This document shows, one piece after another, positions 26,257 to 37,125 of a DNA stretch of 61,207 bases. Within the stretch, counting starts at the first letter, position 1. Every line of letters starts with the position of its first letter. Below the pieces are notes generated by a model. That model was not told the origin of the DNA. It searched no databases and saw only the letters and a program-made list of their open reading frames with translations. This DNA is from Marmoricola sp. (GTDB lineage Bacteria; Actinomycetota; Actinomycetes; Propionibacteriales; Nocardioidaceae): contig JAOPYE010000041.1 of assembly GCA_025964775.1 (NCBI GenBank), positions 1 through 61,207 of the forward strand, in the 5' to 3' direction. The position numbers and the translations under genes were made by a program.

Positions 26257-27756
26257 TCAACCGAGGTGGTCGCCGGTTTCCAGGAAGCCGTCGGCGATCA
26301 GGGTGCGGACCTCCGCCAGACGGGCTGCGACATCGACCTCGCCGAGCAGCTGGCCGATCGCTGCGAGCAGCTGGGCGAGGGTCAGCTCGCCGTCCGCAGC
26401 GCCCGCCAATGCGGAGGTGACGGTGTCGACCGGCACGGCCCGGCGCATGCCCCGCTGGCGGCGCAGGACGATCTGGCTCGGGTCCTCGGCGCCCGCCGGG
26501 CCGAAGGTCTCCTGGACGACATCGACGGCCAGGCGCGGGCGGGTGGCCAGCAGGGCGTCGTCGTCGAGAGCGCGCACGGACGTGACCCGCTCGAAGTGCG
26601 CCGCGACCTCCGGGCCGAGCGGCTGCTCGACCTCCCAGCGCCATTCCTCCAGGCGGTGGTTGTCCGGCCCGGGGTCGGTGCCGTCATCAGTGCGCGAGCG
26701 CAGGTTGATCCAGCCGAACCCGACCGCTTCCACGCCGACGTCGTCGAACCACGACAACCAGGTCTCGTAGCGTCGGGCGTAGTCGGGTGCCCCGTGCTGA
26801 CCGGCGTCCTTGAGCCAGAGCTCGACGTACGAGGGCAGGTCGAGCACCTCGCGCTGGACGATCCAGGCGTCACAGCCGCGGATGTCGGTGGCGGGCTCGA
26901 GCCACGCGGCCAGGCGCTCGTCCCAGTCGGTGCCCTTCTCGATCGCCCAGTTGGCGAGCACCTGGCCGACCCCACCGGGGTTGAGGAAGGAGGGGATCCT
27001 GCGCACGATGTCCTCCACGACCCGGTCCCCCGGCAGGCCGGAGTCGCGGTAGACGAGGCGTTCACCGGTGGCCGGCGAGATCACGAACGGCGGGTTCGTG
27101 ACGATCAGGTCGAACAGCTCGCCTGCGACCGGCTCGAAGAAGCTGCCCTCGCGCACGTCGAAGCTCACGCCGTTCAAGTCGGCATTCAGCCGCGTCAGCC
27201 AGAGGGCGCGCTGGTTCACGTCGGTCGCGACCACGTGGCGGGCGTGGGTCGCGAGGTGCAGCGACTGGACGCCGCACCCGGTGCCGAGATCGAGGGCTCG
27301 ACCGACCGGCGCCCGCACGGTGAGCTCGGCGAGCGAGGTCGCGGCCGGGCTGATCCCCAGGACGTGGTCGCTGCCCACGCGCATGGAACCGCCGTCGAGC
27401 CCGGGGGTCAGGTCGCTGGCCACCCACAGGTTGCCGCCATCCGTGCCGTACGGGCGCAGGTCGACCCGGGCCGCGACCTCGCTGAGCGTGCGTTCGAGGA
27501 TCCCGGCAGCGCACAGCTCGTCGACCAGGCCGGGCAGGGCGCGTTCGGCGTCCTCGGCGCTGACCGTGGCCTGGAGCAGCCACATCCGGGTCAGCGTCTC
27601 GACCGGGGTGCCGCCGCGGGTGGCCCGCAGGCCCGGGGTCGTCTCGTTGCGACCGAGCGCCGCCTGAGCCGTCGTACCGATCAGGTCGGAGACGACGTCG
27701 TAGGTGTAGCCGGCCGCGGCGAGCGCGTCGCGGAGGCGGAAGTGGAGATCGGTCAC
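26257..27756 (-). CDS. N-methyltransferase-like protein (DUF7059 / NPPF-type)
   Basis: This 499-aa protein has an N-terminal winged-helix-like region (about 1-130) and then a Rossmann methyltransferase: RALDLGTGCGVQSLHLA (motif I), VVATDVNQRALWLTRLN and the NPPF motif (DLIVTNPPFVISPATGERLVYRDSG) typical of enzymes that methylate amide or exocyclic nitrogen (PrmC, RlmG, DNA MTases). A C-terminal domain of about 170 residues follows. In actinobacteria this gene regularly sits beside topA. The target is unproven; RNA, DNA or a protein glutamine are all possible. Confidence 0.82.
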   Translation of the reverse strand: MTDLHFRLRDALAAAGYTYDVVSDLIGTTAQAALGRNETTPGLRATRGGTPVETLTRMWLLQATVSAEDAERALPGLVDELCAAGILERTLSEVAARVDLRPYGTDGGNLWVASDLTPGLDGGSMRVGSDHVLGISPAATSLAELTVRAPVGRALDLGTGCGVQSLHLATHARHVVATDVNQRALWLTRLNADLNGVSFDVREGSFFEPVAGELFDLIVTNPPFVISPATGERLVYRDSGLPGDRVVEDIVRRIPSFLNPGGVGQVLANWAIEKGTDWDERLAAWLEPATDIRGCDAWIVQREVLDLPSYVELWLKDAGQHGAPDYARRYETWLSWFDDVGVEAVGFGWINLRSRTDDGTDPGPDNHRLEEWRWEVEQPLGPEVAAHFERVTSVRALDDDALLATRPRLAVDVVQETFGPAGAEDPSQIVLRRQRGMRRAVPVDTVTSALAGAADGELTLAQLLAAIGQLLGEVDVAARLAEVRTLIADGFLETGDHLG

Positions 27757-27785
27757 CGGGGAAGGCTATGTCGAGAATGCGAAAA

Positions 27786-27829
27786 GGTTTCGGCAGGCTC
27801 AACCAGCGGTGGTTGAGCCTGCCGAAACC
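27786..27829. terminator. 20-bp perfect palindrome between hppA and the methyltransferase gene (REP-like/terminator)
   Basis: The left arm GGTTTCGGCAGGCTCAACCA (27786-27805), the loop GCGG and the fully complementary right arm (27810-27829) form an extremely stable hairpin 13 bp after the hppA stop. The arms resemble the dispersed GGTTTCGACAGGCTCAACCA elements I recall from many actinobacterial genomes, so it may be a repeat that also terminates hppA mRNA. A U-run is absent. Confidence 0.75.
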
Positions 27830-27841
27830 GGGAAATACGGG

Positions 27842-30166
<2,325 letters not shown>

Positions 30167-30234
30167 GAGTTCTCCTCGGTGTGATCCGGGTAACACGGGT
30201 AACAAACGTCGCGGAGTCTACGCAGGTGTGGCCC

Positions 30235-30257
30235 GGGTCACGCCCACCGGGTGACCC
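30235..30257. repeat. GGGTCAC inverted repeat upstream of hppA
   Basis: GGGTCAC (30235-30241), nine bases, then GTGACCC (30251-30257) lie about 70-90 bp upstream of the hppA ATG, in its probable promoter zone. It could be an operator. Only the symmetry supports it; no known regulator is assigned. Confidence 0.35.
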
Positions 30258-30287
30258 AGATCACGTCGGCGTGTCACCGCGTTCGTC

Positions 30288-30322
30288 GGTTGAGGAGGTT
30301 GCGCAGCAACCGTCTCGAAACC
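30288..30322. repeat. REP-like nested palindrome
   Basis: A 35-bp element begins GGTTGAGGAGGTTGC and ends CGTCTCGAAACC. An inner hairpin (GGTTGC-GCA-GCAACC) sits inside outer ends that share GGTTGAG and CGAAACC with the right arm of the palindrome at 27786-27829. It lies 7 bp after the STAS gene stop, so it may also terminate that gene. It resembles dispersed intergenic repeats of high-GC actinobacteria. Confidence 0.6.
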
Positions 30323-30328
30323 CGGAGC

Positions 30329-30664
30329 TCAGCTCCCGAGCGCGACGGCTTCCGAGGGGTGGATCGTGAAGACCTTCGCGAGGCCGGTGATCCGGAAGAT
30401 CTTGAGCAGCCGGTCCTGGCTGCAGATGAGCGCCATCGAGCCATCCTGGGCGCGGATCTTCTTCAGCCCGCCCACCAGGACTCCGAGGCCGGTGGAGTCG
30501 AGGAACTCGACCTCCTCCATGTCGATGAACAGGTCGTGGTGACCGGCGTTCACCAGCTCGGTGATCTTGTCGCGCAGCTTCGGGGCCGTGTACACGTCGA
30601 TCTCCCCACCGACGGACACGATCGTGCGCTCGCCGTCCTGTCGGGTCGTCAGTGTCAGGTCCAC
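30329..30664 (-). CDS. STAS-domain anti-sigma factor antagonist
   Basis: The 111-aa single STAS domain of the RsbV/SpoIIAA type has [16 protein letters not shown], then [22 protein letters not shown]. The Ser of LDST is the phosphorylation site that switches binding to an anti-sigma kinase. The start is GTG 30662-30664, with GGGAG 9 bases upstream; the frame extends 13 codons further, but those residues are not conserved. No anti-sigma kinase or sigma factor gene is adjacent, so the partner is elsewhere. It is divergent from the helicase gene across about 110 bp. Confidence 0.88.
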   Translation of the reverse strand: MDLTLTTRQDGERTIVSVGGEIDVYTAPKLRDKITELVNAGHHDLFIDMEEVEFLDSTGLGVLVGGLKKIRAQDGSMALICSQDRLLKIFRITGLAKVFTIHPSEAVALGS

Positions 30665-30775
30665 CCTCGTACTCCCAAGCGTGTGGCGGCAGGTCCTTCT
30701 CATTCAACCACGCTGCCGCACAGCGGGTTCCGGGCCGAGGCTGGCGATGTCCGGGCCCGCTGCGAGACTCAAGGT

Positions 30776-33100
30776 GTGAGCCTGGATCACCTCGAGCAGC
30801 TGGTCGAGCGGCTGGTGAGCGCCCCGGGGCGCGAGGACCGGCTCACCCACCTCGAAGTGCTTCCCCCGCGGGCAGCCCGGATCGGGGACTGGCCGGCGTG
30901 GGTGGATGCCAGCCTCGTCGCCGCGCTGGGGCTGGCCGGCGTACCGGCGCCGTGGGAGCACCAGGTGACCGCGGCCGACCAGGCGCACGCCGGTCAGCAC
31001 ACGGTGATCTCGACCGGGACCGCGTCCGGCAAGTCGCTCGGCTACCTGCTGCCGGCACTGACCGCAATCTCGGCAAAGCGGGGTCCCCGGGGGCAGCGCG
31101 GGTCCAGCACGCTCTACCTGTCGCCGACCAAAGCACTGGCCCAGGACCAGCTCAGCACCCTGCGCGCCCTGGGCCTGCCCGATCTGCGGGTGGCCACCCA
31201 CGACGGAGACTCGACCACCGAAGAACGCCAGTGGACCCGGGACCATGGGGAGTACGTGCTCACGAACCCTGACATGCTGCATCGTTCGCTGCTGCCCGGC
31301 CACGAGCGCTGGTCACGGTTCTTCTCGGCCCTGGAGTACGTCGTCATCGACGAGTGCCACCACTACCGCGGGGTCTTCGGGGCGCATGTCTCCCAGGTGA
31401 TGCGCCGGTTGCGCCGGGTCGCAGCCCTGTACGGCGCTGACCCGACGTTCGTGCTGGCCTCGGCGACGGTGGCCGAGCCCGAGGTGGCAGCGAGCCGGCT
31501 GACCGGGTTGCCGGTGGTGGCAGTGACCGACGACGCCTCTCCGCGCGGGCGGGTGGCGTTGGCGCTGTGGGAGCCGCCGTTCGTCTCGCACGGTGGTGAG
31601 CATGGCGCCCCGGTACGCCGGTCGGTGGGGGCAGAGCTGGCCGATCTGCTGACCGACCTGGTGGTCGAGAACGTGCGGACGCTGGCGTTCGTCCGCAGCC
31701 GGCGCGGCGCCGAGACGGTGGCGCTGACGACCAGACGGCTCCTGGGCGAGGTCGATCCGGCGCTGGCCGACCGGGTTGCGGCCTACCGCGGCGGCTACCT
31801 GCCCGAGGAACGCCGGGCTCTTGAGCAGGCGCTGCGCGACGGCCGGTTGCTCGGTCTGGCGGCGACCAACGCGCTGGAGCTCGGCATCGACATCTCCGGG
31901 CTGGACGCCGTGCTGCTCGGCGGGTTCCCGGGCACGCGGGCCGCGCTGTGGCAGCAGGTGGGCCGCGCCGGCCGGAACGGCGGCGACGCCCTGGGCGTGC
32001 TGGTGGCCCGAGACGACCCGCTGGACACCTACCTGGTCAACCACCCCGAGCACCTGCTCGGCCGACCGGTCGAGGCGACCGTCTTCGACCCGGACAACCC
32101 GTACGTCCTGGGCCCGCACCTGTGCGCGGCGGCCGCGGAGTCGCCGCTGACCGAGGATGGCCTGGCTCTGTTCGGCCCGGCCGCTCGCGACGCTGTCGAT
32201 GCGCTGACCAACGCCGGATTGCTGCGCAAGCGGTCGCACGGTTGGTACTGGACGGACCGGCGCCGGGCCAGCGACCTGGCTGACATCCGCTCGTCGGGTG
32301 GTTCGCCGGTGAGGCTGGTCGAGGACGGCACCGGTCGGGTGCTGGGGACCGTCGACCACGGTTCCTCGCACGGCACTGCTCACACCGGGGCGGTGTACCT
32401 GCACCAGGGCGAGAGTTTCCTGGTCCTCGACCTGGACCTGGAGGAGTCGGTCGCCACGGTAGCCAGCACGACGGTCGATTATTCGACCTCGGCTCGCGAG
32501 ATCACCGACATCGAGATCGTGCGTGAACGACTGGCTGAGACCTGGGGTCGCAACCGGCTCAGCTTCGGCACCGTGCGGGTCACCCACCAGGTGGTCTCGT
32601 TCCTGCGACGCCGGATCACCTCGGGCGAGGTCCTCGGCGAGGAGTTGCTCGACCTGCCGGAGCGGACCCTGGAGACGGCCGCGGTCTGGTGGACAGTGCC
32701 CGACGACCTGCTGGAGGACGCCGGCTTCGACAAGCTCGACCTCCGGGGGTCTGCCCATGCCGCCGAGCACGCAGCGATCGGCCTGCTGCCGTTGTTCGCG
32801 ACCTGCGACCGCTGGGACATCGGCGGCGTCTCCACCGCCAGGCACGCCGACACCGGCCAGCTCACCGTGTTCGTGTACGACGGCCACCCGGGCGGTGCGG
32901 GCTTCGCCGAACGCGGCTTCCACACTGCGTACGACTGGCTGGAGGCGACCCGCGAAGCGATCGACTCGTGCGCCTGTGTCGAGGGCTGCCCGTCCTGCGT
33001 CCAGTCCCCGAAGTGCGGCAACCAGAACAACCCCCTCGACAAGCCCGGAGCCGTCCGCCTCCTGGACCTGTTGCTGTCAGGCGCAAGGATGTCCGCGTGA
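30776..33100 (+). CDS. DEAD/DEAH-box helicase with C-terminal Cys cluster (MrfA/YprA type)
   Basis: The 774-aa superfamily 2 helicase has motif I STGTASGKSLGYLL, motif Ib TNPDMLH, DEAH-type VIDECHHYRG, motif III ASATVAEP, motif V NALELGIDISG and motif VI QQVGRAGRNG. The DUF1998-type C-terminus carries four Cys (CACVEGCPSCVQSPKCG). B. subtilis YprA/MrfA of this type works in repair of mitomycin adducts, and this family tags the actinobacterial helicase/secretion (Tad) neighbourhood. GTG 30776 is the most natural start (SLDHLEQLVERL); the frame is open far upstream but non-conserved there. Its stop overlaps the next start (GTGA). Confidence 0.88.
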   Translation: MSLDHLEQLVERLVSAPGREDRLTHLEVLPPRAARIGDWPAWVDASLVAALGLAGVPAPWEHQVTAADQAHAGQHTVISTGTASGKSLGYLLPALTAISAKRGPRGQRGSSTLYLSPTKALAQDQLSTLRALGLPDLRVATHDGDSTTEERQWTRDHGEYVLTNPDMLHRSLLPGHERWSRFFSALEYVVIDECHHYRGVFGAHVSQVMRRLRRVAALYGADPTFVLASATVAEPEVAASRLTGLPVVAVTDDASPRGRVALALWEPPFVSHGGEHGAPVRRSVGAELADLLTDLVVENVRTLAFVRSRRGAETVALTTRRLLGEVDPALADRVAAYRGGYLPEERRALEQALRDGRLLGLAATNALELGIDISGLDAVLLGGFPGTRAALWQQVGRAGRNGGDALGVLVARDDPLDTYLVNHPEHLLGRPVEATVFDPDNPYVLGPHLCAAAAESPLTEDGLALFGPAARDAVDALTNAGLLRKRSHGWYWTDRRRASDLADIRSSGGSPVRLVEDGTGRVLGTVDHGSSHGTAHTGAVYLHQGESFLVLDLDLEESVATVASTTVDYSTSAREITDIEIVRERLAETWGRNRLSFGTVRVTHQVVSFLRRRITSGEVLGEELLDLPERTLETAAVWWTVPDDLLEDAGFDKLDLRGSAHAAEHAAIGLLPLFATCDRWDIGGVSTARHADTGQLTVFVYDGHPGGAGFAERGFHTAYDWLEATREAIDSCACVEGCPSCVQSPKCGNQNNPLDKPGAVRLLDLLLSGARMSA

Positions 33101-33495
33101 CCACGGTCCTTCCCACCACCGAAGCCTTCCTCGACTTCTGGCGCTCCCGGCACCTCTGCACCGTGACGACCCTGCGCCGTGACGGGACCCCGCACGTCGT
33201 CCCGATGGGCGTCGTGATCGACCGGGAGAACGATGTCGCCTGGGCGATCACCTCCGGCGCCTCGGTCAAAGCCCAGAACCTGCTCGCCGCCAACGGCACC
33301 GCACCCATCGCCGTCTGCTGCGTCGACGGTCGTCACTGGTCCACGCTCGAAGGCACCGCCACCGTCCTGGTCCACCCGGCTGCGGTCGCCGAGGCCGAGC
33401 AGCGGTACGCCGAGCGCTACAAGGTGCCGCGGGAGAACCCGGAACGGGTGGCGCTGCGGATCGACGTCACGAGGGTGCTCGGCAACGTCCGCTGA
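33097..33495 (+). CDS. PPOX-class F420-dependent enzyme (split beta-barrel)
   Basis: The 132-aa split beta-barrel flavin/F420-binding protein of the TIGR03618 type begins EAFLDFWRSRHLCTVTTLRRDGTPHVVPMGVVID and has ITSGASVKAQNLLAANG and RHWSTLEGTATVLV. The family includes F420H2-dependent reductases and heme- or biliverdin-acting relatives; the substrate is unknown. The GTG start overlaps the helicase stop by 4 bp, so the two are translationally coupled, although their functions are not obviously linked. It converges on the Tad cluster, with 3 bp between stops. Confidence 0.82.
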   Translation: MTTVLPTTEAFLDFWRSRHLCTVTTLRRDGTPHVVPMGVVIDRENDVAWAITSGASVKAQNLLAANGTAPIAVCCVDGRHWSTLEGTATVLVHPAAVAEAEQRYAERYKVPRENPERVALRIDVTRVLGNVR

Positions 33496-33498
33496 CCT

Positions 33499-33843
33499 TC
33501 ACTCGGCGGGGCCCGCTCGCGCCCGAGCCCGCAGGACCTGACCGCCCAGAACCTTCAGCAGCTCGTATCGCACGACCACAGACACGTCCCGGCCAGTTGC
33601 CGCACACGTCTCGACCACCGCACCGTTGCGACGGGCAAGCTCCGAAGCGATCGCACAGGGATCTCGGCCGGTTCCGATCGCTCCTGCGGCACCCAGCGCC
33701 GATAGATCAGCGGCTGCCTCGACCCGCCGATGTGCGGAGATGACCGTCGCGAGTGAGAACGCGATGGTGCCGACGGTCATCAGGACTGCTGTGAGACCCA
33801 GGACGATCACGACCCCGGCACCCGCTTCATTCCGACCCGTCAC
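33499..33843 (-). CDS. TadE-like protein (helicase/secretion neighbourhood, Rv3654c-like)
   Basis: The 114-aa protein has an N-terminal type IV pilin-like segment (NEAGAGVVIVLGLTAVLMTVGTIAFSLATVI) followed by a soluble domain with two Cys (DPCAIA, VETCAAT). It belongs to the TadE-like family that always closes the actinobacterial Tad locus. It is probably exported or embedded as a minor pilus component. The start is GTG 33841-33843, overlapping the stop of the TadE gene. Confidence 0.8.
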   Translation of the reverse strand: MTGRNEAGAGVVIVLGLTAVLMTVGTIAFSLATVISAHRRVEAAADLSALGAAGAIGTGRDPCAIASELARRNGAVVETCAATGRDVSVVVRYELLKVLGGQVLRARARAGPAE

Positions 33844-34196
33844 GACGCGGGCTCCGATGCGCCCGTCGCCTCGGCGTGCACCTCGTGGCCCGGAAGAAAC
33901 CCGAGGATTCCTCCCGGACTGCTCACCAGCGCAGTCACCTTCACGGTGACCAGGTCGGCGTCGCGCTTGATGTCGAATTTCGCTCCCACCGGGGCGATCC
34001 GCCGACCGAGCGATTCACCGACAGCGACATCGTCGCCGCGAGCCAGCGAGCGAACGGCTTCGCGCGCTGCGTCCTCGGCCCTCGCCTGACTCACGCCGAC
34101 TGCGATGAACCATGCCAGGGCTGTCGCGATCAGGACGAGTACCGGCAGGGCGACTGCCGCTTCCGCAGTGACAGCCCCTGACTCGTCCCGTCGCAT
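33840..34196 (-). CDS. TadE-family minor pilin
   Basis: The 118-aa protein begins MRRDESGAVTAEAAVALPVLVLIATALAWFIAVGV. The glycine followed by a hydrophobic helix with Glu at +5-like spacing is the TadE/prepilin signature, cleaved by a prepilin peptidase. The remaining 85 residues form a small extracellular domain. It probably assembles with the Flp-type pilin encoded just upstream. Both ends overlap neighbours (TGATG upstream, GTGA downstream), so expression is tightly coupled. Confidence 0.85.
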   Translation of the reverse strand: MRRDESGAVTAEAAVALPVLVLIATALAWFIAVGVSQARAEDAAREAVRSLARGDDVAVGESLGRRIAPVGAKFDIKRDADLVTVKVTALVSSPGGILGFLPGHEVHAEATGASEPAS

Positions 34197-34393
34197 CAGA
34201 ACGGGAGCATCCCGAGGAGACGGTCGAACACAGTATTGAGCAACCGCTGTCCGGTTTCACTGGTGATCAACTTGAAGAGAAGCCCTGCGAACCCGACCGC
34301 CGCTCCGGTGCAGACGGCGTACTCGGCGGTCGTGGCTCCGCTTTGGCTGCGTCCCGCAGCCCTCGTCGTCCGGCTGCTACGAACTCTTGGCAT
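34196..34393 (-). CDS. DUF4244 Flp-type major pilin candidate
   Basis: The 65-residue protein has a basic N-terminus (RVRSSRTTRAAGRSQ), then SGATTAEYAVCTGAAVGFAGLLFKLI, where G/A-TTAEY is the prepilin cleavage and Glu5 motif and the following helix is the pilin core. I chose ATG 34391-34393, with GGGAG 6 bases upstream; a GTG two codons earlier is possible. It is the likely structural pilin of the Tad apparatus. The 127 bp between it and tadC (34394-34520) is the only break in this gene train and probably contains a separate promoter for pilin genes. Confidence 0.85.
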   Translation of the reverse strand: MPRVRSSRTTRAAGRSQSGATTAEYAVCTGAAVGFAGLLFKLITSETGQRLLNTVFDRLLGMLPF

Positions 34394-34520
34394 CAGCACT
34401 CCCGAATGTTTGCGTTTTCCTTGACAGGGCTGACGATTCTCGCTAGATCGACCGCGAGCTAACGCGCATGTTGGGGTCGTGGACAGTGGCGGACCGGCAC
34501 AGGCTGTGGACGGTCATCGG

Positions 34521-35231
34521 TCAGAAGATCTGCAGCGACGAGAAGATCCCCGCGATCATCGGGACGATGCCCAGGATCACGAAGGCCGGCAGGAAACACA
34601 CTCCGAGTGGGGCAGCGGCGCGAACCTCGACGGTTCGGGCCAGCGCCTCGGCACGCAGCCCGGCGTCGGCACGGAGGTCGTCGGAGAGTCTCTCGACCGC
34701 GTCACGAACCGACGAGCCACTCCGCGCCGCGCGGGACATGCATTGGCCGAGACCCGTCAGAGGACCGTCGAGCGCCGCCCAGACGTCCTCCGGGTCCACC
34801 CCCAGGAGCAGGCGATTCCGTACCAGCGTGAACTCGTCAGCCACGGGCCCGGCAACCGCGCTCGCAACGTCGTCGAGCGCCCTTGCCACGGCGGAGCCGG
34901 CGATCAGGCATGCTCCGAGCAGGTGGATGGCAAACGGGAGGTCCCGCTCAAGCTGTTCGCGTCGGCGCCGGACGGCAGGACTTTCGACTGAACCGAGGAC
35001 TCGCCACGCGAAGACTGCCAGAACTGCGCCCGCCGCGGCGCCCGGCCAAGCCCCGATGAAGGTCCAGCCGCCGACGAACGCCAGGGCAGTGAGCGGTGCC
35101 CGAAGTCGCTGCAGCGCGGCCGCTTCCGCACCCTGACCGGGGGCGACGGCATTGAAGGTAGCCCTCAGGCGCGCCGGTCGGGCGAGCATCAGCCCGAGGA
35201 ACGCGGCGGCTGCGCTCGCAACGAGTGTCAC
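34521..35231 (-). CDS. Tad secretion membrane protein TadC-like (T2SSF)
   Basis: The 236-aa type II secretion F-domain inner-membrane protein has N-terminal helices (VASAAAAFLGLMLARPA; LTALAFVGGWTFIGAW; GAVLAVFAWRVLG), a cytoplasmic helical domain (ERDLPFAIHLLGACLIAGSAVARALDDVA...ERLSDDLRADAGLRAEALARTVEVRAAAPLG) and the C-terminal helix FLPAFVILGIVPMIAGIF. It anchors the pilus base with TadB. The GTG start overlaps the TadB stop. Confidence 0.87.
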   Translation of the reverse strand: MTLVASAAAAFLGLMLARPARLRATFNAVAPGQGAEAAALQRLRAPLTALAFVGGWTFIGAWPGAAAGAVLAVFAWRVLGSVESPAVRRRREQLERDLPFAIHLLGACLIAGSAVARALDDVASAVAGPVADEFTLVRNRLLLGVDPEDVWAALDGPLTGLGQCMSRAARSGSSVRDAVERLSDDLRADAGLRAEALARTVEVRAAAPLGVCFLPAFVILGIVPMIAGIFSSLQIF

Positions 35232-35980
35232 GAACGCCTGACCCGGTCAGCGATCCGGTCGAGCCAGACAGTTCCGAGCCAGGAAAGGAGCAGTCCCGCG
35301 GCCAGACAGACCTGGCCGGCGGGCGAAGCGACGAGAAAAGCAATCGGGTCCCCACCGGCACCGCGGCCGATGAGCAGCACCGGCAAAGGCAAGATCGCAA
35401 GCAGCCTCGCCGTCGCCGTTGCCGCCGCCAGTTCCGTGTCGACACGGCGCTCCAGCGCTCGATGCTCACGAATCCCGCGCGCAGCGAGCGACATCGATTC
35501 AGCCAACCCAGCGCCTGACCGATGAGCCACGGTCCACGCCGCGGCGACATGGTGAAGCGCTGCTGCCCCCGGAAGTTCAGCGAGCTCACGCAAGGCGCCC
35601 GGCACATCGGCACCCAGCTGCGACGCGTGGGAAACAGGTGCGAACTCAGGCCATTGCTCGGCGGCAGCCGTCAGCGCAGTTTGCGGCGCCAGACCCGCGG
35701 CGAGGTCTGCCGCCAACCCTTCGCAGATCAGAAGCACAGCGGTCGCACGATGCGCCGATCGAGCCCGTGCCTGGTTGCGGCGCAGGTGCTGCAAGACGGC
35801 CCCGCCCATCACCGGGGCCAGGCAGATCACGACGACCGGGACTCGCCATCGAAGGAGTACGGCAACGGCAAGACACAAGAAGAACGCCCCGACCACCCTC
35901 GCTGAGGGACCGGCGCGCGTTCCTGACGGCGGCCTCAGCATCAGGAACGAAGCGACACTCGCGGCGATCGCCGCGGTCAC
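35228..35980 (-). CDS. Tad secretion membrane protein TadB-like (T2SSF)
   Basis: The 250-aa second F-domain protein has two N-terminal helices, then the conserved LLICEGLAADLAAGLAPQTALTAAAEQWP and HRSGAGLAESMSLAARGIREHRALERRVDTELAAATATARLLAILPLPVLLIG, ending in a last helix (QVCLAAGLLLSWLGTVWL). It forms the heteromeric platform with TadC that the ATPase rotates. The GTG start overlaps the TadA stop by 4 bp. Confidence 0.87.
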   Translation of the reverse strand: MTAAIAASVASFLMLRPPSGTRAGPSARVVGAFFLCLAVAVLLRWRVPVVVICLAPVMGGAVLQHLRRNQARARSAHRATAVLLICEGLAADLAAGLAPQTALTAAAEQWPEFAPVSHASQLGADVPGALRELAELPGAAALHHVAAAWTVAHRSGAGLAESMSLAARGIREHRALERRVDTELAAATATARLLAILPLPVLLIGRGAGGDPIAFLVASPAGQVCLAAGLLLSWLGTVWLDRIADRVRRS

Positions 35981-37125
35981 GACAACAACCCCTCCAGACG
36001 GTTGATCCCTGGACCCGCCGCGAGTGTCAGATCACTGTCGAACGACACGGCCGGGACGACCGCAACGTTGCCCTCGGTGTCACGGAGCAGCACGCCGATC
36101 TCTCGTACCCGACGAACACCTCGACGAGGCTGATGAAGGTGGATGACCACGTCGACGGCTGCCGCCAGCTGGCTCAGAGCAGCGTCGCGCCCCATTCCGG
36201 CCGCCAGGGCAAGCGCCTCGATCCTGGCCGGAACATCCGCAGCAGAGTTCGCGTGGATCGTCCCGCAGCCGCCTTCGTGACCGGTGTTCATCGCCGCGAG
36301 TAGGTCAACCACCTCCGCACCGCGGACCTCTCCGACGACCAGCCGATCGGGCCGCATCCGCATTGCTTGCCGAACCAGCGTCTGCACGGTCACCTCGCCG
36401 GCACCTTCGATGTTCGGGGGTCGAGCCTCCATGGTCACCACATGCGGGTGGTCGGGGCGCAACTCACCTGAATCCTCGACGACGACCACGCGCTCGGCGC
36501 GATCGACGAGTCCGAGCAGGGCCGCCAACAGGGTGGTCTTGCCGCTCCCGGTGCCACCAGTGACGAGGAAGGAGAGTCGCGCATGAATCACCCGGCGCAG
36601 GACTTGCGCGCCCTCGGCGCTGACCCCGCCTGCTTCCTCGAGAGCTGCGAGATCGAAGGCCCGACGACGCGGCACCCGCAAGGAAAGGACCGTCCCGGGC
36701 CACGCGATCGGTGCCAGAACGGCGTGGAACCTCGTGCCGTCGACGAGTCTCACGTCGACATACGGAGAAGCATCATCGAGGCGGCGCCCTCCCGTGGCGG
36801 CCCACCGCTGCGCCAGGCGCCGTACGGCGTCGTCGTCGGCGAACCTGATCGAGCTGAGCTCGAGCCCCCGACCCCGATCAATCCAGACCTGATCCGGACC
36901 GTTCACCAGGACATCGGTCACGCCCGGCAGCGAGATCAGCTCCTCCAGGGGTCCGGCCCCCGACACCTCGCGCCGGAGGACGTCGTGGACGGCAAGAACC
37001 TCGACGTCGCTGACCGGACGGCCGCCGTGACGGAGCGCCTCGGCAACCCGCTGAGGACTCACCTGTGAACCGTCCCTTGCGAGTCGATCGCGGACCGCGA
37101 TCAGGACGTCGTCGTCCCCTTTCAC
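35977..37125 (-). CDS. Tad pilus assembly ATPase TadA/CpaF
   Basis: The 382-aa secretion ATPase has Walker A GGTGSGKTT (190-198), Asp box VVVVEDSGELRPDHPHVV, Walker B RPDRLVVGEVRGAEVVDLLAAMNTGHEGGCGTIHAN with the His box, and an N-terminal domain with DVLVNGPDQVWIDRGRG. It powers assembly of Flp-type pili on the cytoplasmic face. The start is GTG 37123-37125, overlapping the ssd stop. Only one ATPase is present, so extension and retraction may share it. Confidence 0.92.
   Translation of the reverse strand: MKGDDDVLIAVRDRLARDGSQVSPQRVAEALRHGGRPVSDVEVLAVHDVLRREVSGAGPLEELISLPGVTDVLVNGPDQVWIDRGRGLELSSIRFADDDAVRRLAQRWAATGGRRLDDASPYVDVRLVDGTRFHAVLAPIAWPGTVLSLRVPRRRAFDLAALEEAGGVSAEGAQVLRRVIHARLSFLVTGGTGSGKTTLLAALLGLVDRAERVVVVEDSGELRPDHPHVVTMEARPPNIEGAGEVTVQTLVRQAMRMRPDRLVVGEVRGAEVVDLLAAMNTGHEGGCGTIHANSAADVPARIEALALAAGMGRDAALSQLAAAVDVVIHLHQPRRGVRRVREIGVLLRDTEGNVAVVPAVSFDSDLTLAAGPGINRLEGLLS

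Noticed and set aside
24117..26420. 767-codon plus-strand frame opposite topA
   Set aside because: No recognisable motif; composition is typical of antisense to a GC-rich gene, while topA has all its catalytic motifs.
30251..30775. N-terminal extension of the helicase by 175 codons
   Set aside because: The added residues are not conserved in type and would run through the STAS gene antisense and the repeat at 30288-30322. GTG 30776 gives the normal helicase start.
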